A stretch of DNA of 64,000 nt from Bacillus_P idriensis_A (GCF_050483325.1 NZ_JBCMYF010000027.1:27574-91573); one strand, 5' to 3'. Shown: positions 26,365 to 35,332, counted from the first letter of the stretch. The notes: generated from the letters alone by a model not told the origin. Made by a program: numbers and translations.

Positions 26365-26394
26365 ACCCCTTCGGCTACACATAACCAGAGGGGT
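26365..26394 (-). terminator. terminator of the multidrug MFS gene
   Basis: ACCCCT (26365-26370) pairs with AGGGGT (26389-26394); on the minus strand a T-rich run follows. Confidence 0.6.
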
Positions 26395-26484
26395 GAAACA
26401 TTGTAACTTTTTATTGAACTCATAATAACCAATTATTCTTATTTTAGTTGGTTATATGCAAAGGTGAAATGAGTTATTTCTTTG

Positions 26485-27972
26485 TCATTCCACAGCACCT
26501 TGCTTCATTTTCAAACTCGGTTCTTGAGGCATAGCACGTTTGATAAATAATGAAATGATCCATGCGGCGGCAACCAGTCCGAATGCAAATAAGAACGCAC
26601 TTTTCATTCCGGAAATCATAGCTAGTATTTGTAAGTCAGCCGGGTCTTCTTTCATCAGTGGATTTTCCATAAAACGAGCAGAACCATTGGTCATGATAGA
26701 AACAAGCAATGCTGTCCCGACAGCGCCGGCAACCTGCTGAAGCGTACTGATAATAGCCGTTCCGTGCGGATATAAAGGAGGCGGCAATTCGTTCAGAGCA
26801 TTGGTCATAATCGGCATCATAACCATCGAAATCCCCAGCATTAACAGTGTATTGAAAATCATAATCGTGCTGTAGGAGGTTGACACTGTAATGAAGGCAA
26901 ATTGCCACAAAGTATTGGCTACCAGCCCAAGGCCGATAAGCGCAAGCCATTTGGCGCCAAATTTATCAAATAACCTGCCTGTAATGGGCGACATGATTCC
27001 CATGACAATTCCACCTGGCAGCATGACCAAGCCTGCCTTAAGCGGACTGTAGCCTAACGCATTCTGGAGGAAAATCGGCAGCAGCATCATTGCTGAAAAC
27101 ATTGCCATCATGATAATCATCATAATTACCGTAGACATCCTGAAAATGGTGTATTTAAAGGTCCGTAAATCCAGCAGCGGCTGTGTAATCGTCAATTGCC
27201 TCCACGTAAACAGGGCTAAAGCAACAACACCGATTATTAGCGGGATGAGAACTTCATAGCTCGACCAGCCGCCCTGTCCTTCTCCAGAACTGCTGAACCC
27301 GTACACAATCCCCCCGAATCCTAATGTTGAAAGGAGAAGCGAAAGGGGATCAATCTTCGGATTACTTGTCTCCGTAACATTTTTAAGCTTCATAAAGGCA
27401 AAGACCATTACTATCAATGCGATCGGCAGAACGCCGTAAAAAAGAACCCGCCAGCTGAAATGCTGAACAATGATTCCTGATAGCGTGGGTCCAATCGCGG
27501 GGGCAAACGTAATAACAATTCCAATGGTCCCCATTGCAGAACCCCTTTTTTCTATAGGAACGATGGAGAAGACCACATTCGTCAATAAAGGAAAGAGCAG
27601 TCCGGTTCCTGCTGCCTGAAGCAGCCTTCCTAATAAAAGCATTTCTATTCCCGGAGAGACAGCCGCTACAAATGTACCAGCCGTAAACAGCCCCATCGCT
27701 CCAAGGAACAGGCTTCTTGTCGTGAAACGCTGAATTAAATAAGCGGTTACCGGGATAAGGACGCCGATAACAAGGAGATATCCGGTAGTCAGCCATTGCG
27801 CGGTACCCGGCTCAATTCCGAAGTCATCCATAATCTTTGTTAAGGCTACGTTAAGCAGCGTTTCATTTAAAATGGCTACAAACACACCCAGAATCATAAT
27901 CATAACAAGCAAAAAGTTTCCTCTGCTCCCGAATGTTCCTCCATTTTCAGCCGACTCTTTTTGATTTTTCAA
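26485..27972 (-). CDS. DHA2-family (EmrB/QacA-like) multidrug MFS exporter
   Basis: 495 residues with about 14 membrane segments. DHA2 signatures are FVAILNETLLNVALTKIMDDF in helix 1, WLTTGYLLVIGVLIPVTAYL in helix 2, GRLLQAAGTGLLFPL (motif B) and GIVITFAPAIGPTLSGII (motif C, the antiporter motif). Exports drugs or other hydrophobic compounds by proton antiport in relatives such as LmrB and Mdr. TTG at 27972 is the likely start because AAAGGAG lies 7 bp upstream; the longer reading from 27996 would run through that ribosome site. Monocistronic. Confidence 0.87.
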   Translation of the reverse strand: MKNQKESAENGGTFGSRGNFLLVMIMILGVFVAILNETLLNVALTKIMDDFGIEPGTAQWLTTGYLLVIGVLIPVTAYLIQRFTTRSLFLGAMGLFTAGTFVAAVSPGIEMLLLGRLLQAAGTGLLFPLLTNVVFSIVPIEKRGSAMGTIGIVITFAPAIGPTLSGIIVQHFSWRVLFYGVLPIALIVMVFAFMKLKNVTETSNPKIDPLSLLLSTLGFGGIVYGFSSSGEGQGGWSSYEVLIPLIIGVVALALFTWRQLTITQPLLDLRTFKYTIFRMSTVIMMIIMMAMFSAMMLLPIFLQNALGYSPLKAGLVMLPGGIVMGIMSPITGRLFDKFGAKWLALIGLGLVANTLWQFAFITVSTSYSTIMIFNTLLMLGISMVMMPIMTNALNELPPPLYPHGTAIISTLQQVAGAVGTALLVSIMTNGSARFMENPLMKEDPADLQILAMISGMKSAFLFAFGLVAAAWIISLFIKRAMPQEPSLKMKQGAVE

Positions 27973-28324
27973 CGTCTTTCTCCTTTCGATTCGCAAAATG
28001 CCTAAAAAAAAATTGCTGCATCAACGTTAGGAAAGTATCATCCTGCTTTCCCTCATATTCATTTATTCTTGCCAAGTACAGAACAAATATTCGCATTTAT
28101 AGTACCATATAAATGACACAATTGCCAAACTATGAAATAGAAGAATGTATCTTGTGGTGGAAATAAAATTGATTGAGTATTATATGGGTAATAAATGCTT
28201 TTATGGAAAACAACTTTTGCAATTTGGCTCTTTTCTTAAGGATTGGTGCTTTTAGGCTAGAAGTTATAACTATAAGTTCTGTAGCGGAAGGAACTTGATT
28301 TCTTCAGAGAATTGAGGGAATTGG

Positions 28325-28492
28325 TTGATTCCACTTTTCAGTGCAAAAAAGCAAAATGATGGAATCATAGCATGCGGCTGATTCCACTTTTCGTTGCAAA
28401 AAACCCAAATGATGGAACCAGAGCATGTGGTTGATTCCACTTTTCCGTGCAAAAACCAAATTTGTGGAATTATAGCGTGCATTTGATTCTGC
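28325..28492. repeat. array of a 53-bp repeat with internal inverted repeats (copy 1)
   Basis: Three full units start at 28325, 28378 and 28431, with a partial fourth at 28483. Each begins TTGATTCCACTTTTC and contains TGGAATCA or TGGAA(T/C) about 35 bp later, so TGATTCCA and TGGAATCA can pair. The array lies in the 705-bp gap between the divergent multidrug exporter and cwlJ genes. Otherwise I see in 27973-28677 only the sigma-E-like promoter. The same family occurs at 63784-64000. Confidence 0.85.
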
Positions 28493-28630
28493 TTAATAAC
28501 CAATTTTATAGAGAGTAATCAAAAACAACAATCTATGTGAAAACAGCCTTTTATTTAAAATATTCGTTTTTAATCAAAGCTGAATGTACTGTCTGGAAGC
28601 AGGCACCCTTTTCATAATTTTAATAACAAT

Positions 28631-28660
28631 GACATCAATTTAGGCTATTGTTCATACTAT
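28631..28660 (+). promoter_or_regulatory. candidate sigma-E promoter of cwlJ
   Basis: GACATCAA (28631-28638), 14-bp spacer, CATACTAT (28653-28660); the -10 is one base from the sigma-E consensus CATACAAT. cwlJ is sigma-E controlled in B. subtilis. Confidence 0.55.
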
Positions 28661-28677
28661 ATTTTTGGGGTGAAAAA

Positions 28678-29118
28678 ATGCCAAGAGTACAATACAAAGA
28701 TTCAGACGTTGCCTTAATGGCCAGGATGATGAGAGCAGAAGCTGAAGGTGAAGGAAAACAAGGGATGTTATATGTTGGGAATGTCATTGTTAATCGCCTT
28801 AAAGGAAATTGTATAGACTTTAAAAACTTGAGAACCATTCCACAAGTCATTTATCAAGTGCAGGGAGGAAATTACTCTTTTGAAGCGGTTCAAAAAGGAA
28901 ATGTATTTTATAATAGAGCGAGGTCTGTTGAAAAAAGATTAGCACAAAAGAATTTGGATTATTGGAGAGAGCACCCGGCAAAATTTGCTCTATGGTATTT
29001 CAATCCATATGCCCCATGCCCTCCAACATGGTACGATCAGCCTTTTTCTGGTCAATTTAAGAAACATTGCTTTTATGAGCCCAAAGCAGGAACATGTGAT
29101 AATGTTTATAGCGGATAA
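28678..29118 (+). CDS. cwlJ: spore cortex-lytic hydrolase CwlJ
   Basis: 146 residues, single SleB/CwlJ hydrolase_2 domain, close to the 142 residues of B. subtilis CwlJ. Made in the mother cell and placed in the coat, it degrades cortex peptidoglycan during germination, responding to calcium dipicolinate. Family landmarks: ARMMRAEAEGEGKQGMLYVGNVIVNR (with the catalytic glutamate in RAEAEGE), FEAVQKG and PAKFALWYFNPYAPCPPTWYDQPF. No signal peptide, as expected for a coat protein. ATG 28678 has GGGGTG upstream. The gerQ gene, needed for CwlJ placement in B. subtilis, is not adjacent. Confidence 0.95.
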   Translation: MPRVQYKDSDVALMARMMRAEAEGEGKQGMLYVGNVIVNRLKGNCIDFKNLRTIPQVIYQVQGGNYSFEAVQKGNVFYNRARSVEKRLAQKNLDYWREHPAKFALWYFNPYAPCPPTWYDQPFSGQFKKHCFYEPKAGTCDNVYSG

Positions 29119-29202
29119 GTTCTGGCTTTACCCTGTAAAATTACCTGTGATGCCAAAAAACAAAATATCAAGGGCTTGGTATGTTAGTTTAATATGCATT
29201 AA

Positions 29203-29228
29203 GGACCACATTAAGTGGTCTTTTTTTG
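29203..29228 (+). terminator. terminator of cwlJ
   Basis: GACCAC (29204-29209) and GTGGTC (29215-29220), loop ATTAA, then seven or more T residues. Confidence 0.85.
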
Positions 29229-29332
29229 TACAGAAACAACATGAAGAGGAAAGGGAAGTAGCATTCACTATAGTTGTGGTTTAAAATGTAGTGACAGGTT
29301 TCGCTATAGGCAATGATATAGGAGGTTTATCG

Positions 29333-29845
29333 ATGGATAATAACGATATATTAATTCGATTAAGATATGCACTGGATCTGAAAAATACAGAAATGGTAGA
29401 GATTTTTAAGCTTGGCGGGATTGAAGTGGACAGGCAGGATTTGCCGAAGATCCTTACAAAATCAAAAGACAGCTACGATGATGAGTTTGATGAGGATGAA
29501 GAGAACATTACATGCGACAATGTGATGTTCGAGTCCTTTTTAAATGGCTTCGTGACATTTAAAAGAGGCAAACAGGAGCCAAAGCCGGGACAGCCTGAAA
29601 CACCGGAACTGACTTTGGGGCGAAGTGCGAATGTGAACAATCTTCTTTTGAAAAAAGTGAAAATTGCCCTCTCGATGACAAGTGAGGACATGCTTGATGT
29701 GTTCGATAAAGCCGGTATTCATGTGACAAAAGGGGAATTAGGCGCTTTATTGCGAAAAGAAGGCCATAAAAATTACAAAGAGTGCGGGGATAAATTCGCG
29801 AGAAACTTCTTAAAGGGATTGGCTGTAAAATACAGAGGAGCTTAA
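29333..29845 (+). CDS. DUF1456 (YehS-like) protein
   Basis: 170 residues built from two similar halves: NDILIRLRYALDLKNTEMVEIFKLGGIEVDRQDL and NNLLLKKVKIALSMTSEDMLDVFDKAGIHVTKGEL, each followed by a segment ending in FLNGFVTFKRG or FLKGLAVKYRG. This repeat is the DUF1456 signature. An acidic stretch (DDEFDEDEEN) and a proline-rich link join the halves. Cytoplasmic, function unknown. ATG 29333 follows AGGAGG. It ends 6 bp before the next gene, so the two are probably co-transcribed. Confidence 0.85.
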   Translation: MDNNDILIRLRYALDLKNTEMVEIFKLGGIEVDRQDLPKILTKSKDSYDDEFDEDEENITCDNVMFESFLNGFVTFKRGKQEPKPGQPETPELTLGRSANVNNLLLKKVKIALSMTSEDMLDVFDKAGIHVTKGELGALLRKEGHKNYKECGDKFARNFLKGLAVKYRGA

Positions 29846-29851
29846 GTAAGG

Positions 29852-30559
29852 ATGATTCATACATACTCAGGCGAAACCATCCAGTATGAGGTTACCTGCA
29901 AAAACCGAAAGTCCATTGGCCTTCGGATGGACCAATATGGGAATGTAGAGGTCCTGGCTCCGAAAGGAACATCTGATGAACGTGTGGTTCAGGCTCTAGA
30001 GGAAAACTGGGGTCTCATACAGGCAAAAGCAAAGGAAATAAAGGAGCGGATGCTCGGTCCGAAGAAGAAAGTCTATGAACATGGGGAGAGATTTCTTTAT
30101 TTGGGAAGGGACTATCCGATTCAGATTGTTCATGATGAAACCATCCAGCAGGATCATGCCGAGTTTGAGGGAGACAAGCTGCAGATCTATGTAAAGCAGC
30201 TTGAGGATGAAAAAATCAAGCAGGCGCTGAAGCGATTTTATTATCAACAATGTAAAATGATCGTTGAGAAGAGCATCAAAACCTATCAGCCCAACTTCAA
30301 ATTGAAGCCACGATCGGTTCGCATCGTCGACAGCAAAAAGAACTGGGGAACCTGTGACGCCAGCCAGCAGCTGACCTTTAACTGGAAGCTGGCCATGGCA
30401 CCTCAGAAGGTAATCGACTATGTCGTCATCCACGAAATGTGCCATATGGTTCATTTGAATCACGACCGCTCCTTCTGGCGCCTGGTTGGGAAGATGATGC
30501 CGGGGTATAAGGAGCAAGAGCATTGGCTGGCTGTTTCTAGTTGGAAGATGACGGTATAA
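29852..30559 (+). CDS. YgjP/SprT-like zinc metallopeptidase (DUF45)
   Basis: 235 residues. The zinc-site motif VVIHEMCHMVHLNHDRSFW (HExxH plus a downstream His) and RSVRIVDSKKNWGTCDASQQLTFNWKL are the classical DUF45/YgjP signatures. The first 70 residues form a small beta domain, followed by a helical region rich in Lys/Gln. No signal peptide. Starts 6 bp after the DUF1456 gene. Cellular substrate unknown. Confidence 0.9.
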   Translation: MIHTYSGETIQYEVTCKNRKSIGLRMDQYGNVEVLAPKGTSDERVVQALEENWGLIQAKAKEIKERMLGPKKKVYEHGERFLYLGRDYPIQIVHDETIQQDHAEFEGDKLQIYVKQLEDEKIKQALKRFYYQQCKMIVEKSIKTYQPNFKLKPRSVRIVDSKKNWGTCDASQQLTFNWKLAMAPQKVIDYVVIHEMCHMVHLNHDRSFWRLVGKMMPGYKEQEHWLAVSSWKMTV

Positions 30560-30677
30560 ATAAAGGTGGTTCTTTTGTATATTGGGAGCATGAGAATCAC
30601 CTTATTAAAAAAATGAAACCGTATTCAAAAAACATCTTGCCATCAGAATTCAAACATGCTAATCTAATCCCAAGAAT

Positions 30678-30771
30678 AAAATCTAAACGTTTACATTTGT
30701 AAAGTGACGATCACATAGTTGAAATCACAGTAAACGCCTTTTTTTCTAAAAAAATCTAAACGTTTACATTT
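30678..30771. promoter_or_regulatory. two identical LacI-type operators 73 bp apart
   Basis: The same 21 bases (30678-30698 and 30751-30771), centred on the palindrome TAAACGTTTA, occur twice. The spacing of 73 bp is close to seven helical turns, so one repressor tetramer could loop the DNA. The second copy ends 14 bp before the start codon of the LacI-type regulator. A half-site-like GTAAACG lies between them. Confidence 0.8.
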
Positions 30772-30785
30772 TTGGGGTGTTGATA

Positions 30786-31808
30786 GTGGAAGCAAAACCA
30801 AATATTCAGGATGTAGCTAAGCTTGCAGATGTTTCGATTGCAACTGTGTCCCGGGTTATTAATAACCAGGGTGGCGTTCGCAGGGTAACAGAGGACCGGA
30901 TCCTTAAGGCGATTGAGGAACTTGGCTATATCCGCAGTGCAGCAGCCAGAACGATGAAGCGAAAAGAAACGAATACTATTGGTGTAATTGTTCCTGATAT
31001 CAAGAACCCGTTCTTTCCTCTTGTTATGGCAGGGATTGAACAGAAAGCCCGTGAGAAGGAATACTTTACGATTTTGAGCAGTACCAATGAATCACCGAAA
31101 GTGGAAGTGGAGATTGTAAAGAATTTTATTGAACGCGGTGTAGATGGTGTGATCATTACGACTGCCAATGAAAATGGGGACCACTTGAGGCTGCTTCATG
31201 AGCAGGGAATTCCAGTTGTGGCGGTAGACCGCAGTATTAAGAAGTTCGAAGTAGATACAGTTCTGGTGGATAACAAGAAGGGATCTTATCAGGCGGTTCA
31301 GCATTTAATCCTTCAGGGACATGAAAAGATTGCGATCATATGTGGTCCGCAGAGCACGACCCCTGGACTTGAAAGGTTCTTGGGTTATAAGAAGGCGCTT
31401 GAGGATTACAACATTGAATTGGACGAGCGGTATGTGATTCATGGGGATTTCGGAGAGCAGAGCGGGATCGAGAGTACTAAGAAACTGTTTGAACTGGATG
31501 ATCAGCCGACAGCGATTTTTTCTTCCAACAACTTGATGACGATCGGGTGTATGAAAGCGCTGGATGAATTGAACTGGAAGCTTGGCAGTGAGGTTTCGTT
31601 CATTGGGTTTGATGAAGTGGATATTGCTACATTCTTAAATCCAAAGCTTAGTGTCGTTGCAAGACCTATGAATGCGATTGGGGAAATTGCTTTTCAGCTG
31701 CTTCATGAGCGGATTTCATTTAAAGGAGCTCTTCCGAAGCGGGAGTATTTATTGTCTCCAGAGCTGAAAATCAGAGAATCTTGCCGGTTATCGAGTCAGC
31801 CGGTCTGA
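30786..31808 (+). CDS. LacI-family regulator of the sugar operon
   Basis: 340 residues. N-terminal helix-turn-helix NIQDVAKLADVSIATVSRVIN, hinge IRSAAARTMKRKET, then a periplasmic-binding-protein-like effector domain (TIGVIVPDIKNPFFPLVMAGIE; AIFSSNNLMTIGCMKALDEL; EVSFIGFDEVDIATFLNPKLSVV) typical of the RbsR/CcpA branch. GTG 30786 is the likely start because GGGGTG lies 7 bp upstream. Two copies of a TAAACGTTTA operator sit directly before it, implying autoregulation. Followed by permease, mutarotase-like and kinase genes. Confidence 0.9.
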   Translation: MEAKPNIQDVAKLADVSIATVSRVINNQGGVRRVTEDRILKAIEELGYIRSAAARTMKRKETNTIGVIVPDIKNPFFPLVMAGIEQKAREKEYFTILSSTNESPKVEVEIVKNFIERGVDGVIITTANENGDHLRLLHEQGIPVVAVDRSIKKFEVDTVLVDNKKGSYQAVQHLILQGHEKIAIICGPQSTTPGLERFLGYKKALEDYNIELDERYVIHGDFGEQSGIESTKKLFELDDQPTAIFSSNNLMTIGCMKALDELNWKLGSEVSFIGFDEVDIATFLNPKLSVVARPMNAIGEIAFQLLHERISFKGALPKREYLLSPELKIRESCRLSSQPV

Positions 31809-31862
31809 GAATAAGAACAGGGCACCAATGGATCAGATTTGATCCTGCGCCTTTCTATATAA

Positions 31863-31876
31863 TGAAAGCGTTTTAT
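31863..31876 (+). promoter_or_regulatory. cre (CcpA) site before the permease gene
   Basis: TGAAAGCGTTTTAT matches the cre consensus TGWAARCGYTWNCW at 13 of 14 positions. It starts at the last base of a TATAAT (31858-31863), so the permease-mutarotase-kinase unit seems to have its own, glucose-repressed promoter. Confidence 0.65.
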
Positions 31877-31928
31877 TTTTACCTTTTTATAGAATAAGAG
31901 ATTAATTAGACAAAAGGGGATGTTAGAA

Positions 31929-33269
31929 ATGAAGGCAAACAACATTATTCAGCTTCAGGACGGGTATTTGAACCGCACACCGATTTTTCAGTTTATCCTC
32001 TTGTCTCTGCTGTTCCCGTTATGGGCAGTGGCGGCAAGCTTGAATGATATTCTGATTACACAGTTCAAGCATGTGTTTGAACTTAGTGATTTTGCAAGCG
32101 CTTTAGTACAAAGTGCCTTTTACGGAGGGTATTTCCTGGTAGCGATTCCTGCTTCTATGGTTATCAAGAAAACAAATTATAAGTTTGCCATTATAACAGG
32201 TTTGCTTTTCTATATTGTGGGGTGTTCACTCTTTTACCCGGCATCACATATGGCCACTTACACAATGTTCTTATTTGCCATTTTTTCAATCGCAATTGGC
32301 TTAGGGTTTCTTGAAACGGCTGCGAATACATACAGTTCAATGATCGGACCGCGCAAGTATGCGATTCTTCGATTGAACATCAGCCAGACGTTTTACCCGA
32401 TTGGTGCCATTTCCGGAATCCTGCTTGGAAAATATCTTGTGTTCCAGGAAGGCGCTAGTCTTGAAGCACAAATGGCAACGATGACTCCTGCAGAAGCACA
32501 GGCGTTTGGATTGAAAATGCTAGAACATACTCTTGAACCTTATAAATATATTATTTTCGTTCTTGTCGGTGTACTTATTCTGTTTGTTCTTACGAAATTC
32601 CCATCTTGTAAACCGGAAGTGAAAAGCAGCAAAGCTTCAGAGAAAGCACCTGGCATCTTGCCGACACTTAAATACTTAGCTGGCATTAAACGTTTCCGCA
32701 AAGGAATTGCCGCTCAGTTTTTATATGTAGGAATGCAGGTAACTGTTTGGTCCTTTACGATACGTCTAGCGCTGGATCTTAATCCGGACATTAATGAACG
32801 TACAGCATCAAACTTCATGGTATACAGCTTTATTGCATTCTTTATTGGTAAATTCATTGCAAATTTCTTGATGACTCGTTTTTCACCTTCAAAAGTATTG
32901 GTTACATATTCAATCATTGGTTCAGTTCTGCTTGCTTATGTGGCATTCGTGCCGAACATGACAGCGGTGTATGCAGCGGTTGCTGTGAGCATGCTGTTTG
33001 GACCGTGCTGGCCAACAATTTATGCGGAAACGCTTGAAGTCGTTAAAGAGAAAAAATACACAGAAACAGCTGGAGCGATTCTAGTGATGGCAATTGTCGG
33101 GGGAGCAGTTATCCCAGCCGTTCAGGGATTTGCTTCTGACATCTTCGGTTCTATGCAGACCGCTTTCCTTGTATCGATGGCTTGCTTTGTTTATGTAGGT
33201 TTTTATTTCTACGGTGAAATGAAAACACAAAAAAATGCTGAGCAAGTAAAATCAAAAGCCACAGCATAA
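31929..33269 (+). CDS. FucP-family sugar:proton symporter
   Basis: 446 residues, about 12 membrane segments. FucP-type landmarks are LFPLWAVAASLNDILITQFKHVF in helix 1, SAFYGGYFLVAIPASMVIKK, AIGLGFLETAANTYSSMIGPRKYAILRLNISQTFYPIGAISG and, in the second half, YVGMQVTVWSFTIR. Relatives take up L-fucose, glucose/galactose or 2-deoxy-D-ribose. The kinase in this operon is ribokinase-like, so a pentose or deoxypentose is the best guess. ATG 31929 has AAAAGGGGA 8 bp upstream; ATG 31920 is a nearer-ribosome-site alternative. Confidence 0.85.
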   Translation: MKANNIIQLQDGYLNRTPIFQFILLSLLFPLWAVAASLNDILITQFKHVFELSDFASALVQSAFYGGYFLVAIPASMVIKKTNYKFAIITGLLFYIVGCSLFYPASHMATYTMFLFAIFSIAIGLGFLETAANTYSSMIGPRKYAILRLNISQTFYPIGAISGILLGKYLVFQEGASLEAQMATMTPAEAQAFGLKMLEHTLEPYKYIIFVLVGVLILFVLTKFPSCKPEVKSSKASEKAPGILPTLKYLAGIKRFRKGIAAQFLYVGMQVTVWSFTIRLALDLNPDINERTASNFMVYSFIAFFIGKFIANFLMTRFSPSKVLVTYSIIGSVLLAYVAFVPNMTAVYAAVAVSMLFGPCWPTIYAETLEVVKEKKYTETAGAILVMAIVGGAVIPAVQGFASDIFGSMQTAFLVSMACFVYVGFYFYGEMKTQKNAEQVKSKATA

Positions 33270-33345
33270 GACTTAGTCACCAATAGAAAAGGCAGCTGTA
33301 ATCCTGGCTGCCCGATCTATAGTGGGCACGAAAGGAATGGAAAGA

Positions 33346-34359
33346 ATGACAGGTATGATAGAATTTCAGCGTGCATTTTTCACAGAAAGCAGGAAAGTAA
33401 TTTTCAGAAACACTGAATTTACTGCAAGTTTATTTAAATATCCATCTGGTGTCGAAGCGATTGAACTGAAAAATTCCCGCGGCAGAATGGTTGTGCTTCC
33501 TTATATGGGCCAAATGATTTGGGATTTGGAATTTGACGGTGCTGATCTGAAAATGAAAAATATGTTCTCTCAGCCAAAAAAGGCTGAACGGGTGATTGAT
33601 ACATATGGCTGCTTCGCTTTTCATTCAGGATTAATCAGCAATGGATGCCCAGGTCCCGGGGATGATCATGAACTCCACGGGGAAATGGCGTGTGCAGAGA
33701 TGGACAGAGTGTGGCTTGAGATTACGGATAAAGGCATTAAAGTATGCGGGGAGACAGAGTATGTTAAAGGCTTCGGCCATCATTACCTGGCTTCCCCAAG
33801 CGTAGAAATGATAAGCGGAGAATCATTCATTAAGATGAATATGACTGTGAAAAACCTCTCAGGTGCAGCTATGCCGCTTCAATATATGTGCCATACAAAT
33901 TTTGCCTATCTTGATCAGGCAGTGATGAAGCAAAATATTCCACAGGATGCTTTTAAGCTTAGGGAATCGATTCCAGGTCATGTGAAGCCGACTGAAAAAT
34001 GGCTGAATTATAATAAGAAGCTATCGACTGGCGAAGAATTACTCACGCAATTAATCAATCCAGACATGTATGACCCTGAGATTGTGTTTTTTGCAGATGA
34101 ACTCAATCAATACGAAGACATAGCAGAGTTTGAAATGGTATCGCCTAATGATGTGATTTTCTTCACAAAGTTTAAAACAGAGGAATTAAATTATGCCACA
34201 AGATGGCTATTACATAATTCGGACCAGCAAGTAGGAGCGTTTGTCCTGCCAGCAACATGCCGGCCAGAAGGCTTCAAGGCTGCTGAGAAAGCAGGAACGC
34301 TAATTTCGCTTAAAGCGGGGGAAGAACGATCATTCACGGTTGTAACCGGAAAGAAATAA
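33346..34359 (+). CDS. DUF4432 aldose-1-epimerase-like protein
   Basis: 337 residues. A galactose-mutarotase-like beta-sandwich (DUF4432 branch): GVEAIELKNSRGRMVVLPYMGQMIWDLEFDG at the N-terminus, CPGPGDDHELHGEMACAE in the middle with a His pair, and PLQYMCHTNFAY carrying a likely catalytic His. Mutarotase-like proteins of this kind occur in deoxyribose (deoQKPX-like) operons. Several in-frame ATGs lie at 33337, 33346 and 33355; 33346 has AAAGGA at 9 bp. Ends 12 bp before the kinase gene. Confidence 0.82.
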   Translation: MTGMIEFQRAFFTESRKVIFRNTEFTASLFKYPSGVEAIELKNSRGRMVVLPYMGQMIWDLEFDGADLKMKNMFSQPKKAERVIDTYGCFAFHSGLISNGCPGPGDDHELHGEMACAEMDRVWLEITDKGIKVCGETEYVKGFGHHYLASPSVEMISGESFIKMNMTVKNLSGAAMPLQYMCHTNFAYLDQAVMKQNIPQDAFKLRESIPGHVKPTEKWLNYNKKLSTGEELLTQLINPDMYDPEIVFFADELNQYEDIAEFEMVSPNDVIFFTKFKTEELNYATRWLLHNSDQQVGAFVLPATCRPEGFKAAEKAGTLISLKAGEERSFTVVTGKK

Positions 34360-34371
34360 GGAGGAAAAAAC

Positions 34372-35292
34372 ATGGATATAGCAGTTATCGGATCCAACAT
34401 GGTGGATCTTATCTCATACATTGATAAAATGCCGAAAGAAGGGGAAACGCTAGAAGCGCCTGACTTTGAAATCGGGTGCGGCGGCAAAGGAGCAAACCAG
34501 GCCGTTGCAGCTGCCAAAATGGGTTCTGACGTCATGATGGTCACAAAAGTTGGCGAAGACCTTTTTGCAGACAATACAATTCAAAACCTTGAAAACTATG
34601 GAATCGATACGGAGTTTACAAAGAAGGTACCAGGTACATCAAGCGGTGTAGCACCGATTTTTGTAGATCCGGAATCAAAGAACCGCATCCTGATTATTAA
34701 AGGAGCAAACCAGCACTTGCAGCCAGATGATGTTGACCGTGCAGCTGAGAAGCTTAAAACATGCTCCCTTATTGTTCTTCAGCTTGAAGTTCCGCTTCCA
34801 ACGGTTTACCGCGCAATTGAGTTTGGAAAAGAGAATGACATTCCTGTTATCTTAAATCCGGCACCTGCAACTAAGGATTTAGATTTTGAATTTGTATGCA
34901 AAAGCGACTTTTTCATACCGAATGAAAGTGAACTTGAGATCTTAACTGGCATGCCAGTTGAATCTGATGAGCAAGTCAAAGCAGCAGCATCTGTCCTGAT
35001 TGAAAAAGGAGTAAAAGATGTCATTGTCACAATGGGCAGCCGCGGCGTGATGTGGATTACAAAGGAAAAAACACAAGTAATCGAGTCGCATAAAGTGGAA
35101 GCGGTTGATACCACTGGAGCAGGCGATGCATTCATCGGATGCTTTGCACACTACTTTGCGAAAAACGGGAATGTGCTTCAGGCGATAAAAATGGCTACAG
35201 CATTTGCTGCATTGAGTGTTACTAAACGCGGTACTCAGTCTTCTTATCCGACTGCGGAGGAAGTTGAGGAGTTATTGAAAATCCAGGCCTAA
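34372..35292 (+). CDS. PfkB-family sugar kinase (ribokinase/deoxyribokinase type)
   Basis: 306 residues. PfkB signatures: GCGGKGANQAVAAAKMGSDVMMVTKVGED near residue 36 and the C-terminal DTTGAGDAFIGCFAHY with the catalytic aspartate. ILNPAPA and FIPNESELEILTGM are ribokinase-branch features. Phosphorylates the imported sugar, probably ribose or 2-deoxyribose. Starts 12 bp after the DUF4432 gene behind AAGGAGG and ends the operon. No aldolase or isomerase gene follows, so later steps must be encoded elsewhere. Confidence 0.88.
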   Translation: MDIAVIGSNMVDLISYIDKMPKEGETLEAPDFEIGCGGKGANQAVAAAKMGSDVMMVTKVGEDLFADNTIQNLENYGIDTEFTKKVPGTSSGVAPIFVDPESKNRILIIKGANQHLQPDDVDRAAEKLKTCSLIVLQLEVPLPTVYRAIEFGKENDIPVILNPAPATKDLDFEFVCKSDFFIPNESELEILTGMPVESDEQVKAAASVLIEKGVKDVIVTMGSRGVMWITKEKTQVIESHKVEAVDTTGAGDAFIGCFAHYFAKNGNVLQAIKMATAFAALSVTKRGTQSSYPTAEEVEELLKIQA

Positions 35293-35295
35293 TAG

Positions 35296-35332
35296 AAACA
35301 AGACAGGAGCAAAGTTCCTGTCTTGTTTTCTT
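35296..35332. terminator. bidirectional terminator, kinase / cupin genes
   Basis: A perfect 13-bp stem (AAACAAGACAGGA with its complement, 35296-35308 and 35316-35328) over a 7-nt loop, followed by TTCTTATTTCC. Confidence 0.85.

Noticed and set aside
28325..28492. Possible CRISPR array
   Set aside because: The units have related internal sequence rather than unique spacers of constant length, and no cas gene is nearby.
28270..28503. Open frame of 77 codons on the minus strand
   Set aside because: It reads through the tandem GATTCCAC repeat; no ribosome site and no other coding signal.
28985..29284. 99-codon frame overlapping the end of cwlJ
   Set aside because: It runs through the cwlJ terminator and has no ribosome site.
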